From assembly GCA_937930275.1 (NCBI GenBank), contig CALGLM010000106.1, positions 1 through 15,708 on the forward strand: a DNA stretch of 15,708 nucleotides, written 5' to 3'. The stretch comes from an uncultured Ignavibacteria bacterium. GTDB lineage: Bacteria; Bacteroidota; Ignavibacteria; Ignavibacteriales; Melioribacteraceae. The translations under genes were made by a program, and so were the position numbers. The notes below the pieces were generated by a model that searched no databases, was not told the origin of the DNA, and worked only from the letters and a program-made list of their open reading frames with translations. Each line of letters begins with the position of its first letter. Within the stretch, counting starts at the first letter, position 1. Shown here in pieces: positions 1 through 6,767 of this stretch.

Positions 1-12
1 CATTAGCTCCCA
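1..12 (+). tRNA. Probable 3' end of a tRNA cut by the window edge
   Basis: The window opens with CATT followed by AGCTCCCA. AGCTCCC is a typical 3' acceptor strand (it would pair with a GGGAGCT 5' end), followed by A as discriminator base. CATT would be the end of the T-stem. No CCA is encoded. A strong rho-independent terminator follows 9 bases later, as expected for a plus-strand tRNA. The body of the tRNA lies outside the window, so amino-acid identity cannot be given and the call rests on only 12 bases. Confidence 0.35.
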
Positions 13-20
13 CTCTCATA

Positions 21-55
21 AAGCCTTGTAAATTAATAACTTACAAGGCTTTTTT
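21..55 (+). terminator. Rho-independent terminator, plus strand
   Basis: An 11-bp perfect stem (AAGCCTTGTAA at 21-31, TTACAAGGCTT at 41-51) encloses a 9-base loop and runs into a T-tract at 50-55. It would terminate the transcript of the putative tRNA at the window start. Confidence 0.75.
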
Positions 56-73
56 GTTTTAAATAATTCCTCG

Positions 74-97
74 TCTGTAACGAAATCTGTAACGAAT
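74..97. repeat. Tandem pair of a 12-mer
   Basis: TCTGTAACGAAA is followed directly by TCTGTAACGAAT (11 of 12 identical), between two terminators and just downstream of the putative tRNA. It could be a chance duplication or part of an attachment or recombinase site. No integrase gene is present in the window to support the latter. Confidence 0.4.
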
Positions 98-120
98 TTA
101 ACAATTTAGATTTTAAAATA

Positions 121-152
121 AAAAAACCTGTGAGGAATAAACCCCACAGGTT
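121..152 (-). terminator. Rho-independent terminator, minus strand
   Basis: The stem is AACCTGTG at 125-132 with CACAGGTT at 145-152. The A-tract at 121-126 becomes the U-tail on the minus strand. It sits 6 bases after the stop codon of the minus-strand reading frame that ends at 159, so it probably ended a gene whose upstream part is now missing. Confidence 0.6.
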
Positions 153-158
153 AGGCTA

Positions 159-307
159 TTATTTTAGTTTAAAAATATTTATGCCTTCCAGTTGAAAATT
201 GCAAGTTATTGTAAAATAAGGACATATTATAAATATTCGGTGGAAATTACCGATACGGTGTATTATAATTTCACAAATATCGGAATTACCGTCAGTGCCG
301 AAAGAAC
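159..307 (-). pseudogene. Possible 3' stub of a gene truncated at the IS left end
   Basis: The minus-strand frame that ends in TAA at 159-161 stays open up to the boundary of the IS element at 308 (about 48 codons, ending GINIFKLK). It is followed within a few bases by a minus-strand terminator. Upstream of 308 the frame continues only into IS terminal sequence. I do not recognise the translated tail (NFQLEGINIFKLK region). The call rests on position next to the terminator, not on homology. A chance open frame in AT-rich DNA is the alternative. Confidence 0.2.
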
Positions 308-345
308 GAGACTGTCCAGAAGTTTGTGTAAATGCGAAACAGAAA

Positions 346-1572
346 TCATAAGAAATCAGGAATTCTTTTATCAAAAATAATAGATAATTGATTAACAATC
401 AAACCCCAATTTCTACCTTGTACAGTCCATTTTTTAGAAACGTCCCTAAAAGCCAAAAACAAAGATTTAGTAAGAGCTTCATCATTAGGGAAAACGGATT
501 TAGTTTTCGTTACTTTACGAAACTGTCTATGTAAAGCTTCAACAGCATTAGTAGTGTAAATAACAGACTTCAATTCGGGTGGGAACGAATAAAAAGCAGT
601 AAGTTCGTTCCAATTCTTTTTCCATTTATCAATAGCAGCAGAATAAGACTTTCCCCATTTTTGATCAAGAATATCAAGTTCAATACGAGCGGCATCTTGA
701 GTCGGAGCATTATAAACATTTTTCAAGTCTTGAGTAAAATCTTTATGATGTTTTTGTGCAACGTATTTAAGCGAATTACGAATTTGGTGAATAATACATT
801 TTTGAATAAGTGTTTCGGGGAAAACGGCAGAAATAGCATCAGAGAAACCTGTAAGACCGTCAACACAAGCGATTAATATATCTTTAACACCCCTTTGTTT
901 TAATTCATTTAGGATATTAAGCCAAAACTTGGAGCTTTCGGCATTACCAATCCAAATACCAAGTAAATCTTTATTACCGCTTAAATTAATGCCTAAACAC
1001 GTATAAGCAGCTTTAGAAAGGACTTTTCCGTCTTGCCTTACATTGTAATGAATAGCATCTAAAAACACAATAGGATAGACTAAGTCTAAAGGTCTATACT
1101 GCCATTCTTTTACCAAATCCATAATATTATCGGTAACATTGGATATAAATTGCGGACTCATATCAATACCGTAAATCTCTTCCAAATAGTCACGAATATC
1201 TCTTGTAGTCATTCCTTTAGCATATAAGGAAATAATAGCATCCTCAATTTTGCCAAGTCTTCGTTTATGTTTAGGAACAGCAATTGGTTCAAATTCTGCA
1301 TTACGATCACGTGGAATATCCAATTGAATGTCACCATGATTACTAATTACGGTTTTAGAAGAAGAACCGTTTCTGCTATTACCACTCTTATTGCCTGAAG
1401 GGTCTTTCTTTTTATACCCCAAGTGTTCGTCCATTTCCTCTTTTAATAACTTTTCAAGAACAGTTTTAGTAAGGTTTTTAATTAACCCTTCAGTGCCAAA
1501 TAAGTCTTCGGAACTTTTGGCGGTCTTCATTTTCTGAATAAACTCATTCAATTCTTTTTCAGTAAAATCCAT
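346..1572 (-). CDS. IS256-family (Mutator-type) transposase
   Basis: This 408-residue protein has the full length expected of IS256-family transposases, which move the element by a DDE-type copy-out mechanism. The catalytic triad is visible: D172 in VFLDAIHYNVR, D238 in ACVDGLTGF and E346 in TTNAVEALHRQF. The family's C/H signature is present as KCIIHQIRNS at about 258-267. The N-terminal 130 residues are the DNA-binding region. Translation starts at an ATG preceded by TTGGAGTTTAC, a good Shine-Dalgarno. The frame has no interruption, so the element is probably active or recently so. The stop lies only 13 bases inside the left inverted repeat. A perfect palindrome between gene and right end (1643-1674) probably limits transcription or translation entering from outside. 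Confidence 0.96.
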   Translation of the reverse strand: MDFTEKELNEFIQKMKTAKSSEDLFGTEGLIKNLTKTVLEKLLKEEMDEHLGYKKKDPSGNKSGNSRNGSSSKTVISNHGDIQLDIPRDRNAEFEPIAVPKHKRRLGKIEDAIISLYAKGMTTRDIRDYLEEIYGIDMSPQFISNVTDNIMDLVKEWQYRPLDLVYPIVFLDAIHYNVRQDGKVLSKAAYTCLGINLSGNKDLLGIWIGNAESSKFWLNILNELKQRGVKDILIACVDGLTGFSDAISAVFPETLIQKCIIHQIRNSLKYVAQKHHKDFTQDLKNVYNAPTQDAARIELDILDQKWGKSYSAAIDKWKKNWNELTAFYSFPPELKSVIYTTNAVEALHRQFRKVTKTKSVFPNDEALTKSLFLAFRDVSKKWTVQGRNWGLIVNQLSIIFDKRIPDFL

Positions 1573-1642
1573 GTAAACTCCAAAAAATTAATTGTGAAAA
1601 ATAAAACAATTTTAGGGAAAATTCCCCAACTTTTTTTTTGCA

Positions 1643-1674
1643 AAACAATCCCCCCACCGGTGGGGGGATTGTTT
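1643..1674. repeat. 32-bp perfect palindrome between transposase start and IS right end
   Basis: Two 16-base arms (AAACAATCCCCCCACC and its complement) meet with no spacer around CCGG. It is strikingly GC-rich compared with its surroundings. On the minus strand it lies in the transposase 5' leader, about 70 bases before the start codon. In other insertion sequences such structures block read-through transcripts from flanking promoters from expressing transposase; that role is inferred here. Confidence 0.7.
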
Positions 1675-1820
1675 CTACTATTTACACAAGATTACTGACA
1701 CTCCCATGTCATATCTTAAACTATATCTTTGAATATACTTGTTTACTACAGTTTTTGACATGTGTTATTTTTCTTTTTTTTAAGTTAACGAAATTGCTTT
1801 TACAGTAGCTGGTTTCTATC

Positions 1821-1846
1821 ATTTACACAAAGCCGCCCACACTCCA
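1821..1846 (-). mobile_element. Orphan IS256-family right end (relic)
   Basis: Read on the minus strand, this 26-mer runs TGGAGTGT through TTTGTGTAAAT and matches the right end of the intact IS (1680-1705) at 18 of 26 positions. The inner side continues with a similar GATAGAAACC-type stretch (the intact element has AGTAGAAAC). It has the same orientation as the intact element but no transposase follows, so it is the remaining end of a second, related element of which only the right end is left. Confidence 0.6.
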
Positions 1847-1888
1847 TTAAAAATTTTCTTAAGTAATAAAGTAACATTTTAATTAAAT

Positions 1889-1969
1889 TTAGAAGCAAAT
1901 ACCATTAGTACTCAAACGTCCAATAATATTTTTTGAGCATTTTGCCAAAACTTTGTATGATTTTTTCAT
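1889..1969 (-). CDS. Predicted radical-SAM-modified precursor peptide C (26 aa)
   Basis: This small gene has a strong ribosome site (CAGGAGAAATTAATC before ATG). The peptide starts MKKSYKVL, has C11 and S12-K13-N14, and ends STNGICF. The opening MKK[S/T]xK and the C-terminal TNGIC-aromatic are shared with the 22-residue peptide at 4352-4420. S12-K13-N14 and a following I/L-I-(x)-R are shared with the 31-residue peptide at 4188-4283. The pattern fits a lysine-rich leader with a short conserved core carrying a C-terminal Cys. It lies downstream of the maturase and beta-helix genes on the same strand, 37 bases after the latter's stop, so it is probably the last gene of the operon. No similarity to a named RiPP family is recognised. 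Confidence 0.7.
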   Translation of the reverse strand: MKKSYKVLAKCSKNIIGRLSTNGICF

Positions 1970-2006
1970 GATTAATTTCTCCTGATTATATTATTTTTGA
2001 TTTGTT

Positions 2007-2753
2007 TTAAATATTTGTATTATTTGTTAATTCATCTAAAGGAATTTTGTTAAAACCAATAACCTTAATGTCTGAATTATTTGAATATATTTTCACCACA
2101 GCCATATTTTCATCACCATCAAAAATTCCTTTTACGGTACAATTATTGCCTTTATGTTTTATCTTCCCCAAAAATTTATCAGTGCGGTATAATTTAATTT
2201 TCGAGTTATTGGTTTCAATTTTTATTAGTTTTGTGAATTCGTTAAGTGGCAATTTAATTTTGCAATTATTCAAGTTCAATTTAATTTCTTCAATAATAGA
2301 ATTTTTAGAGATTTTTATGTCAGTATTATTACCTTCCACTTTAAATTTATTTAATTTGATGTTTTCAGCTTGTATTTTTCCATTATTTATTAGTATTTTA
2401 TTTTCATTTAAATTTATAGGTAAATATACAGCTACCTTAATTAATTCCGAACTAACCTTTAATTCTTGCATTTTTTTTACAACATTATTAAGTGAAGAAA
2501 AAAAAGAAAAAACATTTTGCTCGCCAAATCTTTCACTAAATAAAGTTAGATTTTTTTTGTTTTGATTAGGATCCTTAATTTTACAGATTAGTATAGTATC
2601 GTCTTTTTTCTCAGACACCTCAATTTCCGCGCCCGTAAATTCACACACTACTTTAACCTCTCTTTCCGTAGTAGGTGAAATTGTAATTATGGCATTTGCT
2701 TCAATTTCTAATTTTAATTTGGCTATGTTACCCTGTTTAATAATCTTTTCCAT
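2007..2753 (-). CDS. DUF4097-like beta-helix protein of the peptide operon
   Basis: The 248-residue protein has no signal peptide or membrane segment. Its second half is a run of degenerate coils spaced 19-22 residues apart, each centred on NN followed by alternating K/I residues: INNGKIQA (122), GNNTDIKI (141), LNNCKIKL (161), TNNSKIKL (181), GNNCTVKG (202) and SNNSDIKV (224). This is the pattern of a short right-handed beta-solenoid, as in DUF4097/DUF2807 putative adhesin folds. The start is an ATG after ACAGGAGTTTGTGAA. It is co-directional with the radical-SAM gene (60-base gap) and precedes precursor C. A scaffold, immunity or peptide-binding role is possible, but nothing in the sequence decides this. 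Confidence 0.65.
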   Translation of the reverse strand: MEKIIKQGNIAKLKLEIEANAIITISPTTEREVKVVCEFTGAEIEVSEKKDDTILICKIKDPNQNKKNLTLFSERFGEQNVFSFFSSLNNVVKKMQELKVSSELIKVAVYLPINLNENKILINNGKIQAENIKLNKFKVEGNNTDIKISKNSIIEEIKLNLNNCKIKLPLNEFTKLIKIETNNSKIKLYRTDKFLGKIKHKGNNCTVKGIFDGDENMAVVKIYSNNSDIKVIGFNKIPLDELTNNTNI

Positions 2754-2813
2754 TTCACAAACTCCTGTTATTTATATCTATTAAAGTTAATATTCTTTTG
2801 TTTTTCCAAATAA

Positions 2814-4160
2814 TTATTCAAGAATTTCTAATTGACTTAGTATTAAATTTGATAAATTTTTATATTCGTCTTTTATATCAGGACAAATTATTTTAGAACT
2901 TTTTATATTTTTTAATGGGCATGCTGAACCATTACATTGACTAATAAAATGACAGTTTGTGCATTTTTCTTCTGTCCTACAAGCATCTTTCACCCACAAA
3001 TGCCAGTTTGTATTTTTTGTAAAAATTCCATTATCATCTATTTTACCAACACAATTTAGAGGATTTTCAAAGGCAACTGAACATTTCATTACTTTCAAAT
3101 CCGGCATAATTATTAGGCTATTTGGTTTACCTGCATAACAAGAATAAGATCCTTTTCCAACATACATCATCAAATCCGATAAGCGTAATTTTTTATCTGT
3201 CGCTTCTATGTTGTATTTATTTTTAATCTCTGCACTTTTAACCTTGCTGCAATTGTATATTTTACCATTTTTGCGGTTATTCATTTTAGAATAATCTCCG
3301 ATTGGTCTAAATCTAAAACTAAATCTTTTATCGTTGCCAAAAGTATTAGAAAGAAGTTCTAAAAATTTCTCCCGCTTATCATCTGTAGCAGAATATTCGT
3401 TATAATTTACTCTAATAACAATTTCAAAAATCATCTCATTAGGTAATGAAGATATTTTGATTAGATTATTAAATATCTTATTAAATGTTGTATCACTATT
3501 TTTTAGTGGACGAAAATTATTATGGTCTTCCGGCAATCCATCTATTGTTATTTGATAGGAAAATACATTGTTTTTTAATAATTTGCTAAAAGTATCTAAA
3601 TCAAGCGTATATGCATTTGTTGTAATACTTGAATATAATTTGAATGAGTTTTCTAATGATAACTTTATTAATTCGCTATTTAATTCAAAAATAAATTGCT
3701 TATTTAATAAAGGCTCTCCGCCAAAGTATTCTATTGTTACGGTTTTTAAATTCTGATTTTTTACGAAATTAATAAGTATATCCTTTTGCGTTTTACCCAT
3801 TTTCACTGAGTTTGAATGATCTTCGTAACAATATACACACGAAAAATTACAACTTTGTCCTACCGGTAACAATATTAGTTTTAGATGTTCCATACTGATT
3901 TCTTCCAAATAATCTTCATTTATTGCTTCCATAATCTCATTATTCGATAAAACAAGAAATTTGTTGTCTATCAAATATTGAAAATCCTCATTGCTTAAAT
4001 CATTGAACTCAATTTGTTTAAGATTATTTTCAAATGCCGTATACATAAAATGGTCTTTATCGTCGAATGAACAAGCAACACCATTAAACCAGTTATAAGC
4101 ATACCAAATCAAATCTTCTTTATAATAAGTAACTGTTTGTGATAATTGATAATTGTTCAT
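2814..4160 (-). CDS. Radical SAM/SPASM peptide maturase
   Basis: This 448-residue enzyme is predicted to modify the neighbouring short peptides. Residues 1-90 form the N-terminal extension usual in peptide maturases. The radical SAM core begins at about 94 with the 4Fe-4S/SAM motif C104-NFS-C108-VY-C111, followed by the SAM-binding GGEP at 147-150. The C-terminal SPASM domain provides cysteines for auxiliary Fe-S clusters: C341, C360, C370, C394, C400-x2-C403-x5-C409-x4-C414 and C426. Known relatives include anaerobic sulfatase-maturating enzymes and sactipeptide or ranthipeptide maturases that form thioether or C-C links. The start is an ATG after AAAGGAATTATT. Two precursor-like ORFs lie directly upstream on the same strand, the nearer one 27 bases away. 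No transporter or peptidase gene is adjacent. The exact chemistry cannot be read from the sequence. Confidence 0.93.
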   Translation of the reverse strand: MNNYQLSQTVTYYKEDLIWYAYNWFNGVACSFDDKDHFMYTAFENNLKQIEFNDLSNEDFQYLIDNKFLVLSNNEIMEAINEDYLEEISMEHLKLILLPVGQSCNFSCVYCYEDHSNSVKMGKTQKDILINFVKNQNLKTVTIEYFGGEPLLNKQFIFELNSELIKLSLENSFKLYSSITTNAYTLDLDTFSKLLKNNVFSYQITIDGLPEDHNNFRPLKNSDTTFNKIFNNLIKISSLPNEMIFEIVIRVNYNEYSATDDKREKFLELLSNTFGNDKRFSFRFRPIGDYSKMNNRKNGKIYNCSKVKSAEIKNKYNIEATDKKLRLSDLMMYVGKGSYSCYAGKPNSLIIMPDLKVMKCSVAFENPLNCVGKIDDNGIFTKNTNWHLWVKDACRTEEKCTNCHFISQCNGSACPLKNIKSSKIICPDIKDEYKNLSNLILSQLEILE

Positions 4161-4187
4161 AATAATTCCTTTAATTTAATTTTGTTT

Positions 4188-4283
4188 TTAACAAAATCCG
4201 TTACAACTACACATACTATTTCCGTTACAAAGTCGAATTAGGTTTTTTGAAACACTTACAATCGTTTTATTTGACTTTTTCAT
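4188..4283 (-). CDS. Predicted radical-SAM-modified precursor peptide B (31 aa, Cys-rich)
   Basis: The ATG is preceded by TTTAGGAGTAAGAAT, an excellent ribosome site. The peptide starts MKKSNKTIV, contains S12-K13-N14 and R17, and ends CNGNSMCSCNGFC with cysteines at 19, 25, 27 and 31. The core carries two CNG units (TGTAACGGA twice and TGTAACGGAA-type DNA repeats), the second forming CNGFC, comparable to TNGIC in peptides A and C. The final residue is Cys. It lies 27 bases upstream of the maturase start on the same strand, the classical place for a RiPP precursor. Of the three peptides it is the richest in Cys and the most likely to carry several thioether links or bind a metal. Its length and composition match no precursor family I know. 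Confidence 0.75.
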   Translation of the reverse strand: MKKSNKTIVSVSKNLIRLCNGNSMCSCNGFC

Positions 4284-4351
4284 ATTCTTACTCCTAAAGG
4301 TATTTGTATATTTTGATAAGAGAACTAACAGGATATATTTTCCGCAAGAAA

Positions 4352-4420
4352 TTACCAACAAATTCCATTTGTCCCTCTGTTACCTGTCTTAATTATTATT
4401 GATTTAGTTGTTTTTTTCAT
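4352..4420 (-). CDS. Predicted radical-SAM-modified precursor peptide A (22 aa)
   Basis: This is the first gene of the operon. Its ATG follows GAGGAAATTAAA, a good ribosome site. The peptide starts MKKTTKSII, has N14-R15-G16 and ends TNGICW. The last five residues, NGIC plus an aromatic, match peptide C (NGICF) and resemble the CNGFC end of peptide B. At 22 residues it is unusually short for a precursor, leaving roughly 15 residues of leader. It lies 68 bases upstream of peptide B and 191 bases upstream of the maturase. A chance ORF is unlikely given the ribosome site, the shared N-terminus and the shared C-terminus, but translation and modification are untested. Confidence 0.68.
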   Translation of the reverse strand: MKKTTKSIIIKTGNRGTNGICW

Positions 4421-4865
4421 TTTAATTTCCTCATTTGTTGTTATACATTTATATAAGAGTTTCAATTATTCAGTATTTCCAATTTCTAAAATATTTTTAT
4501 TTTTTAAGTTAAAATATTTACTACTTAGGGGTAAATAAGATTTGGACCATACTTAAATATATTATTAATGTTTTTCATACAATTGTTTATCCTATCTTCA
4601 CCATTTATATACTGTTATTGAATTAGAAGTGATATTTCACTAATATTCCAAGAATATTTTAAAATATTTGTTTAATTATCTGATATGGAATGAGACTTCC
4701 CATGTTTTTAATATATTTTGTATTTTTAATAGAACTCGATGTTAGTACTTTAAAAGTATTAAGATGTTTGTTGTTTTTTTAAAATTTATATAATATTTTT
4801 AATTAATTAATTTTTTGTTTCTTTAATTCTTTTGTAACTTCTGGTTTAATTAAAAGAGAATTCTA
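4421..4865. other. Divergent intergenic region between peptide operon and CARF-nuclease
   Basis: This 445-base, extremely AT-rich stretch separates the minus-strand peptide operon from the plus-strand CARF-nuclease gene, so both promoters should lie here. I found no ORF with a ribosome site and no convincing strong promoter. On the minus strand TTGAAA at 4459-4464 lies upstream of a TATA-rich stretch (4445-4455), but the spacing is poor. The base composition prevents a confident call. Confidence 0.3.
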
Positions 4866-6296
4866 ATGTTAATGGTCTGTATCTCAACCGGTCAAAATAT
4901 CACAAATTTAATCCCAGCAATTCAATTTAATATAACTGACATTTTGCTTTTAGAATCAGAAACAGCAAAAACAAACGAATGGTCAAAGGGAATAATTCAA
5001 GTATTATTAAATAGACGAGTAAAAATTCACGGACCGGTTTTTTTATCTAAGGAAGATAATTCCGACATTTCCAAAATTGAAGAATTAATTGAAAAAGAAT
5101 TACCTAACGAACCTATAATATTTAATTTAGGTGGAGGTCAAAAGCCACAAATTATTGCAATGTGGAATTTATTTAATAAACGAGAAAGAGACATTGCTTG
5201 TTATGCAGATCAAGACCAAGATGGATATTTGCAGTCTTGGACAAAAGTAGGTAATAAATTACAATTTGAATCCAAAAGTATTGATTTAAAATTAACCGCT
5301 ATTGAAATATTTAAAACTTTTGGATTTGAAATAAAAACTGGTTATGTAAAATTATATAGAAGTGAGAATTTGTTAAATACGGAAAATTTAATTGATTTAA
5401 TGCATATTAAGGAATTTAGAGAGCTGATTTTTACCTTGCCGGTAATGACTGGCGAATTTATTAATGAAACCTTTACAAAAAAAGAAGTTACCGATTACTG
5501 GAAAGAAAATAAAAATATGTTGAATTATAAAATAGATCAGGACTTCAAAAAAAAGATTAAACCTCAAGAGCACATGTTTAAAAATTTCATAACAAGTAGT
5601 GAATTCCAAAATTTAGTATATAACACTTTATCAAAATCAGCTTTTGATGTTTTAACAAAAGCGATTTTAAGTAAAATCGGACCAAGAGATATTAATATAA
5701 ATACAAGAGATTTACTTCCTCACTTCCCATCTGGTAAAATTACTGTAGACAAAGCAAGTTTAGAAAAACTTACCGGGTTTAATAAATCTTCATCTTATTT
5801 CGAAAAGATTTGCATAAATAGAATGATTCAGAACCTCGAATTAGGTGAACATAATATAATTGAAGCTTATGCAAATTTAGAAATCATGAAAGATAATTTA
5901 AATGTTGCAGAATATGACATTTTATGCGTAACAAATAAAGGAAAGATTATTGCTTTTGATGCCAAAACTTTTGATTTTGAGAGTAAAGATATTGATGCGC
6001 GTTTATACAATCTGGAAAAAGGAAGTGGTTATTATAGAAAATTTAATGCTGTTATTCCTTACAACATAAATGATCTTGGGAAGAAAATGATGCCTCCTCA
6101 ACTCGAAAGATTACCTTTTAAGTTATTACAAAAAAAGATTGATTTTTTTGTGATTTCAGACGATAGTACTGATTCATTCTGGATAAAAGAAGACAATGGA
6201 TATATTTCAACAAGTATTGTTAGACCCACCAATAATCTATGGTTGGAATGTAAATTATTCAAAAATTGTTTAAAGAGGAAAAATATTCTCCGATAA
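4866..6296 (+). CDS. CARF-domain PD-(D/E)XK nuclease, Card1/Can2 (DUF1887)-like
   Basis: The 476-residue protein has the architecture of CRISPR ancillary nucleases that are switched on by cyclic oligoadenylate. The N-terminal Rossmann-like CARF domain (about 1-135) has alternating beta strands and the ligand-loop signature IIFNLGGGQKPQ (residues 84-95), comparable to the NxTGGTK loop of Card1/Can2 proteins. A helical middle section follows. The C-terminal nuclease core shows YFEKI (E313), EYDIL (D351) and FDAKT (D365-A-K367), the expected E/D/DxK pattern of PD-(D/E)XK enzymes. The start is ATG, with only a modest AAGAGAA upstream. It is a single-gene plus-strand unit, divergent from the peptide operon. 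No CRISPR array, Cas10 or cyclase gene is in the window, so the signal producer is unknown; it may be an orphan effector or one moved by the flanking IS ends. Confidence 0.75.
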   Translation: MLMVCISTGQNITNLIPAIQFNITDILLLESETAKTNEWSKGIIQVLLNRRVKIHGPVFLSKEDNSDISKIEELIEKELPNEPIIFNLGGGQKPQIIAMWNLFNKRERDIACYADQDQDGYLQSWTKVGNKLQFESKSIDLKLTAIEIFKTFGFEIKTGYVKLYRSENLLNTENLIDLMHIKEFRELIFTLPVMTGEFINETFTKKEVTDYWKENKNMLNYKIDQDFKKKIKPQEHMFKNFITSSEFQNLVYNTLSKSAFDVLTKAILSKIGPRDININTRDLLPHFPSGKITVDKASLEKLTGFNKSSSYFEKICINRMIQNLELGEHNIIEAYANLEIMKDNLNVAEYDILCVTNKGKIIAFDAKTFDFESKDIDARLYNLEKGSGYYRKFNAVIPYNINDLGKKMMPPQLERLPFKLLQKKIDFFVISDDSTDSFWIKEDNGYISTSIVRPTNNLWLECKLFKNCLKRKNILR

Positions 6297-6320
6297 AAAA
6301 ATATTCAAATTTTTATTAAA

Positions 6321-6340
6321 CTTATTTTAATAAAAATAAG
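6321..6340 (+). terminator. Weak AT-only hairpin after the CARF-nuclease
   Basis: CTTATTTT and AAAATAAG pair over 8 bp with a 4-base loop, 25 bases after the stop codon. There is no real T-tract behind it and it contains only A/T inside the closing pair, so it is a weak terminator candidate. Confidence 0.25.
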
Positions 6341-6625
6341 ACTATTCTAAAATAATTTTTACATCTAAGATATAAAAACAATTTTGTTAAATTAGTAATT
6401 TTAGTAACACTAACAAAACTATATTAAAAATACTCTTTTTAAGAAGGTTTTTAAGTATGGATATTCTTTATCCGCCATTTTAAGATTACTTTATTTAAAT
6501 GCTATAAAAATGTGAACTTATTTTTTAATAAACAGAATGTTATTAACCTTATAAGTTTTTCAAAGTACATCAGAACGGCTGAAATCTATAATCAAAATTA
6601 AAGATTTTGCCGAAATCGAATTCCC

Positions 6626-6716
6626 CAAACTGCCTAAAACTTTGTGTAAGTAGAAAACAGAAATTAATTGAAATTCAAATTTCTTCGAAAAAAAATACTC
6701 TGAATAAGTTGTTAAC
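6626..6716 (-). mobile_element. Decayed left end of an IS256-family element with transposase C-terminal remnant
   Basis: Bases 6626-6651 match the left inverted repeat of the intact IS (308-333) at 19 of 26 positions, including ACTTTGTGTAA, and the next bases (AAACAGAAAT) match its inner side. On the minus strand the sequence just inside translates as VNNLFRVFFFEEI followed by stop, which lines up with the intact transposase's VNQLSIIFDKRIPDFL and stop. Further inside, the similarity is lost. This is a relic, not a functional element. The gene-free stretch 6297-6767 holds nothing else I can support. Confidence 0.6.
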
Positions 6717-6767
6717 ATTTAATTATTTCTCGGCATAATATTTCTAATTATAAGTGTATTGGATTCC

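Larger units (their letters stand above)
308..1705 (-). mobile_element. IS256-family insertion sequence, apparently complete
   Basis: The element is about 1.4 kb, the usual IS256-family size, with one intact transposase gene on the minus strand. Its ends are 26-bp imperfect inverted repeats at 308-333 and 1680-1705, which align without gaps with 19 of 26 identities. Both share the innermost block TTGTGTAAAT, which matches the TTGTGTAAA core of IS256-family termini. No 8-9 bp target duplication is visible: the flanks are GAAAGAAC at 300-307 and ATGTCATA at 1706-1713. The ends may therefore have been separated from their original flanks by deletion or recombination. Confidence 0.85.

Noticed and set aside
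1678..1761. 27-codon minus-strand ORF (MSKTVVNKY...) running into the IS right end
   Set aside because: It has no ribosome site and ends inside the IS terminal repeat. It could be the start of the older element's transposase, but no similarity to the intact transposase supports that.
2047..2565. 172-codon plus-strand ORF
   Set aside because: It is antisense to the beta-helix protein, which has a ribosome site, regular coils and operon context. The plus-strand translation is a hydrophobic low-complexity shadow.
6457..6483. 8-codon ORF with AAGAAGG upstream
   Set aside because: It is too short, the ribosome-site spacing is too long, and there is no coupled gene downstream.
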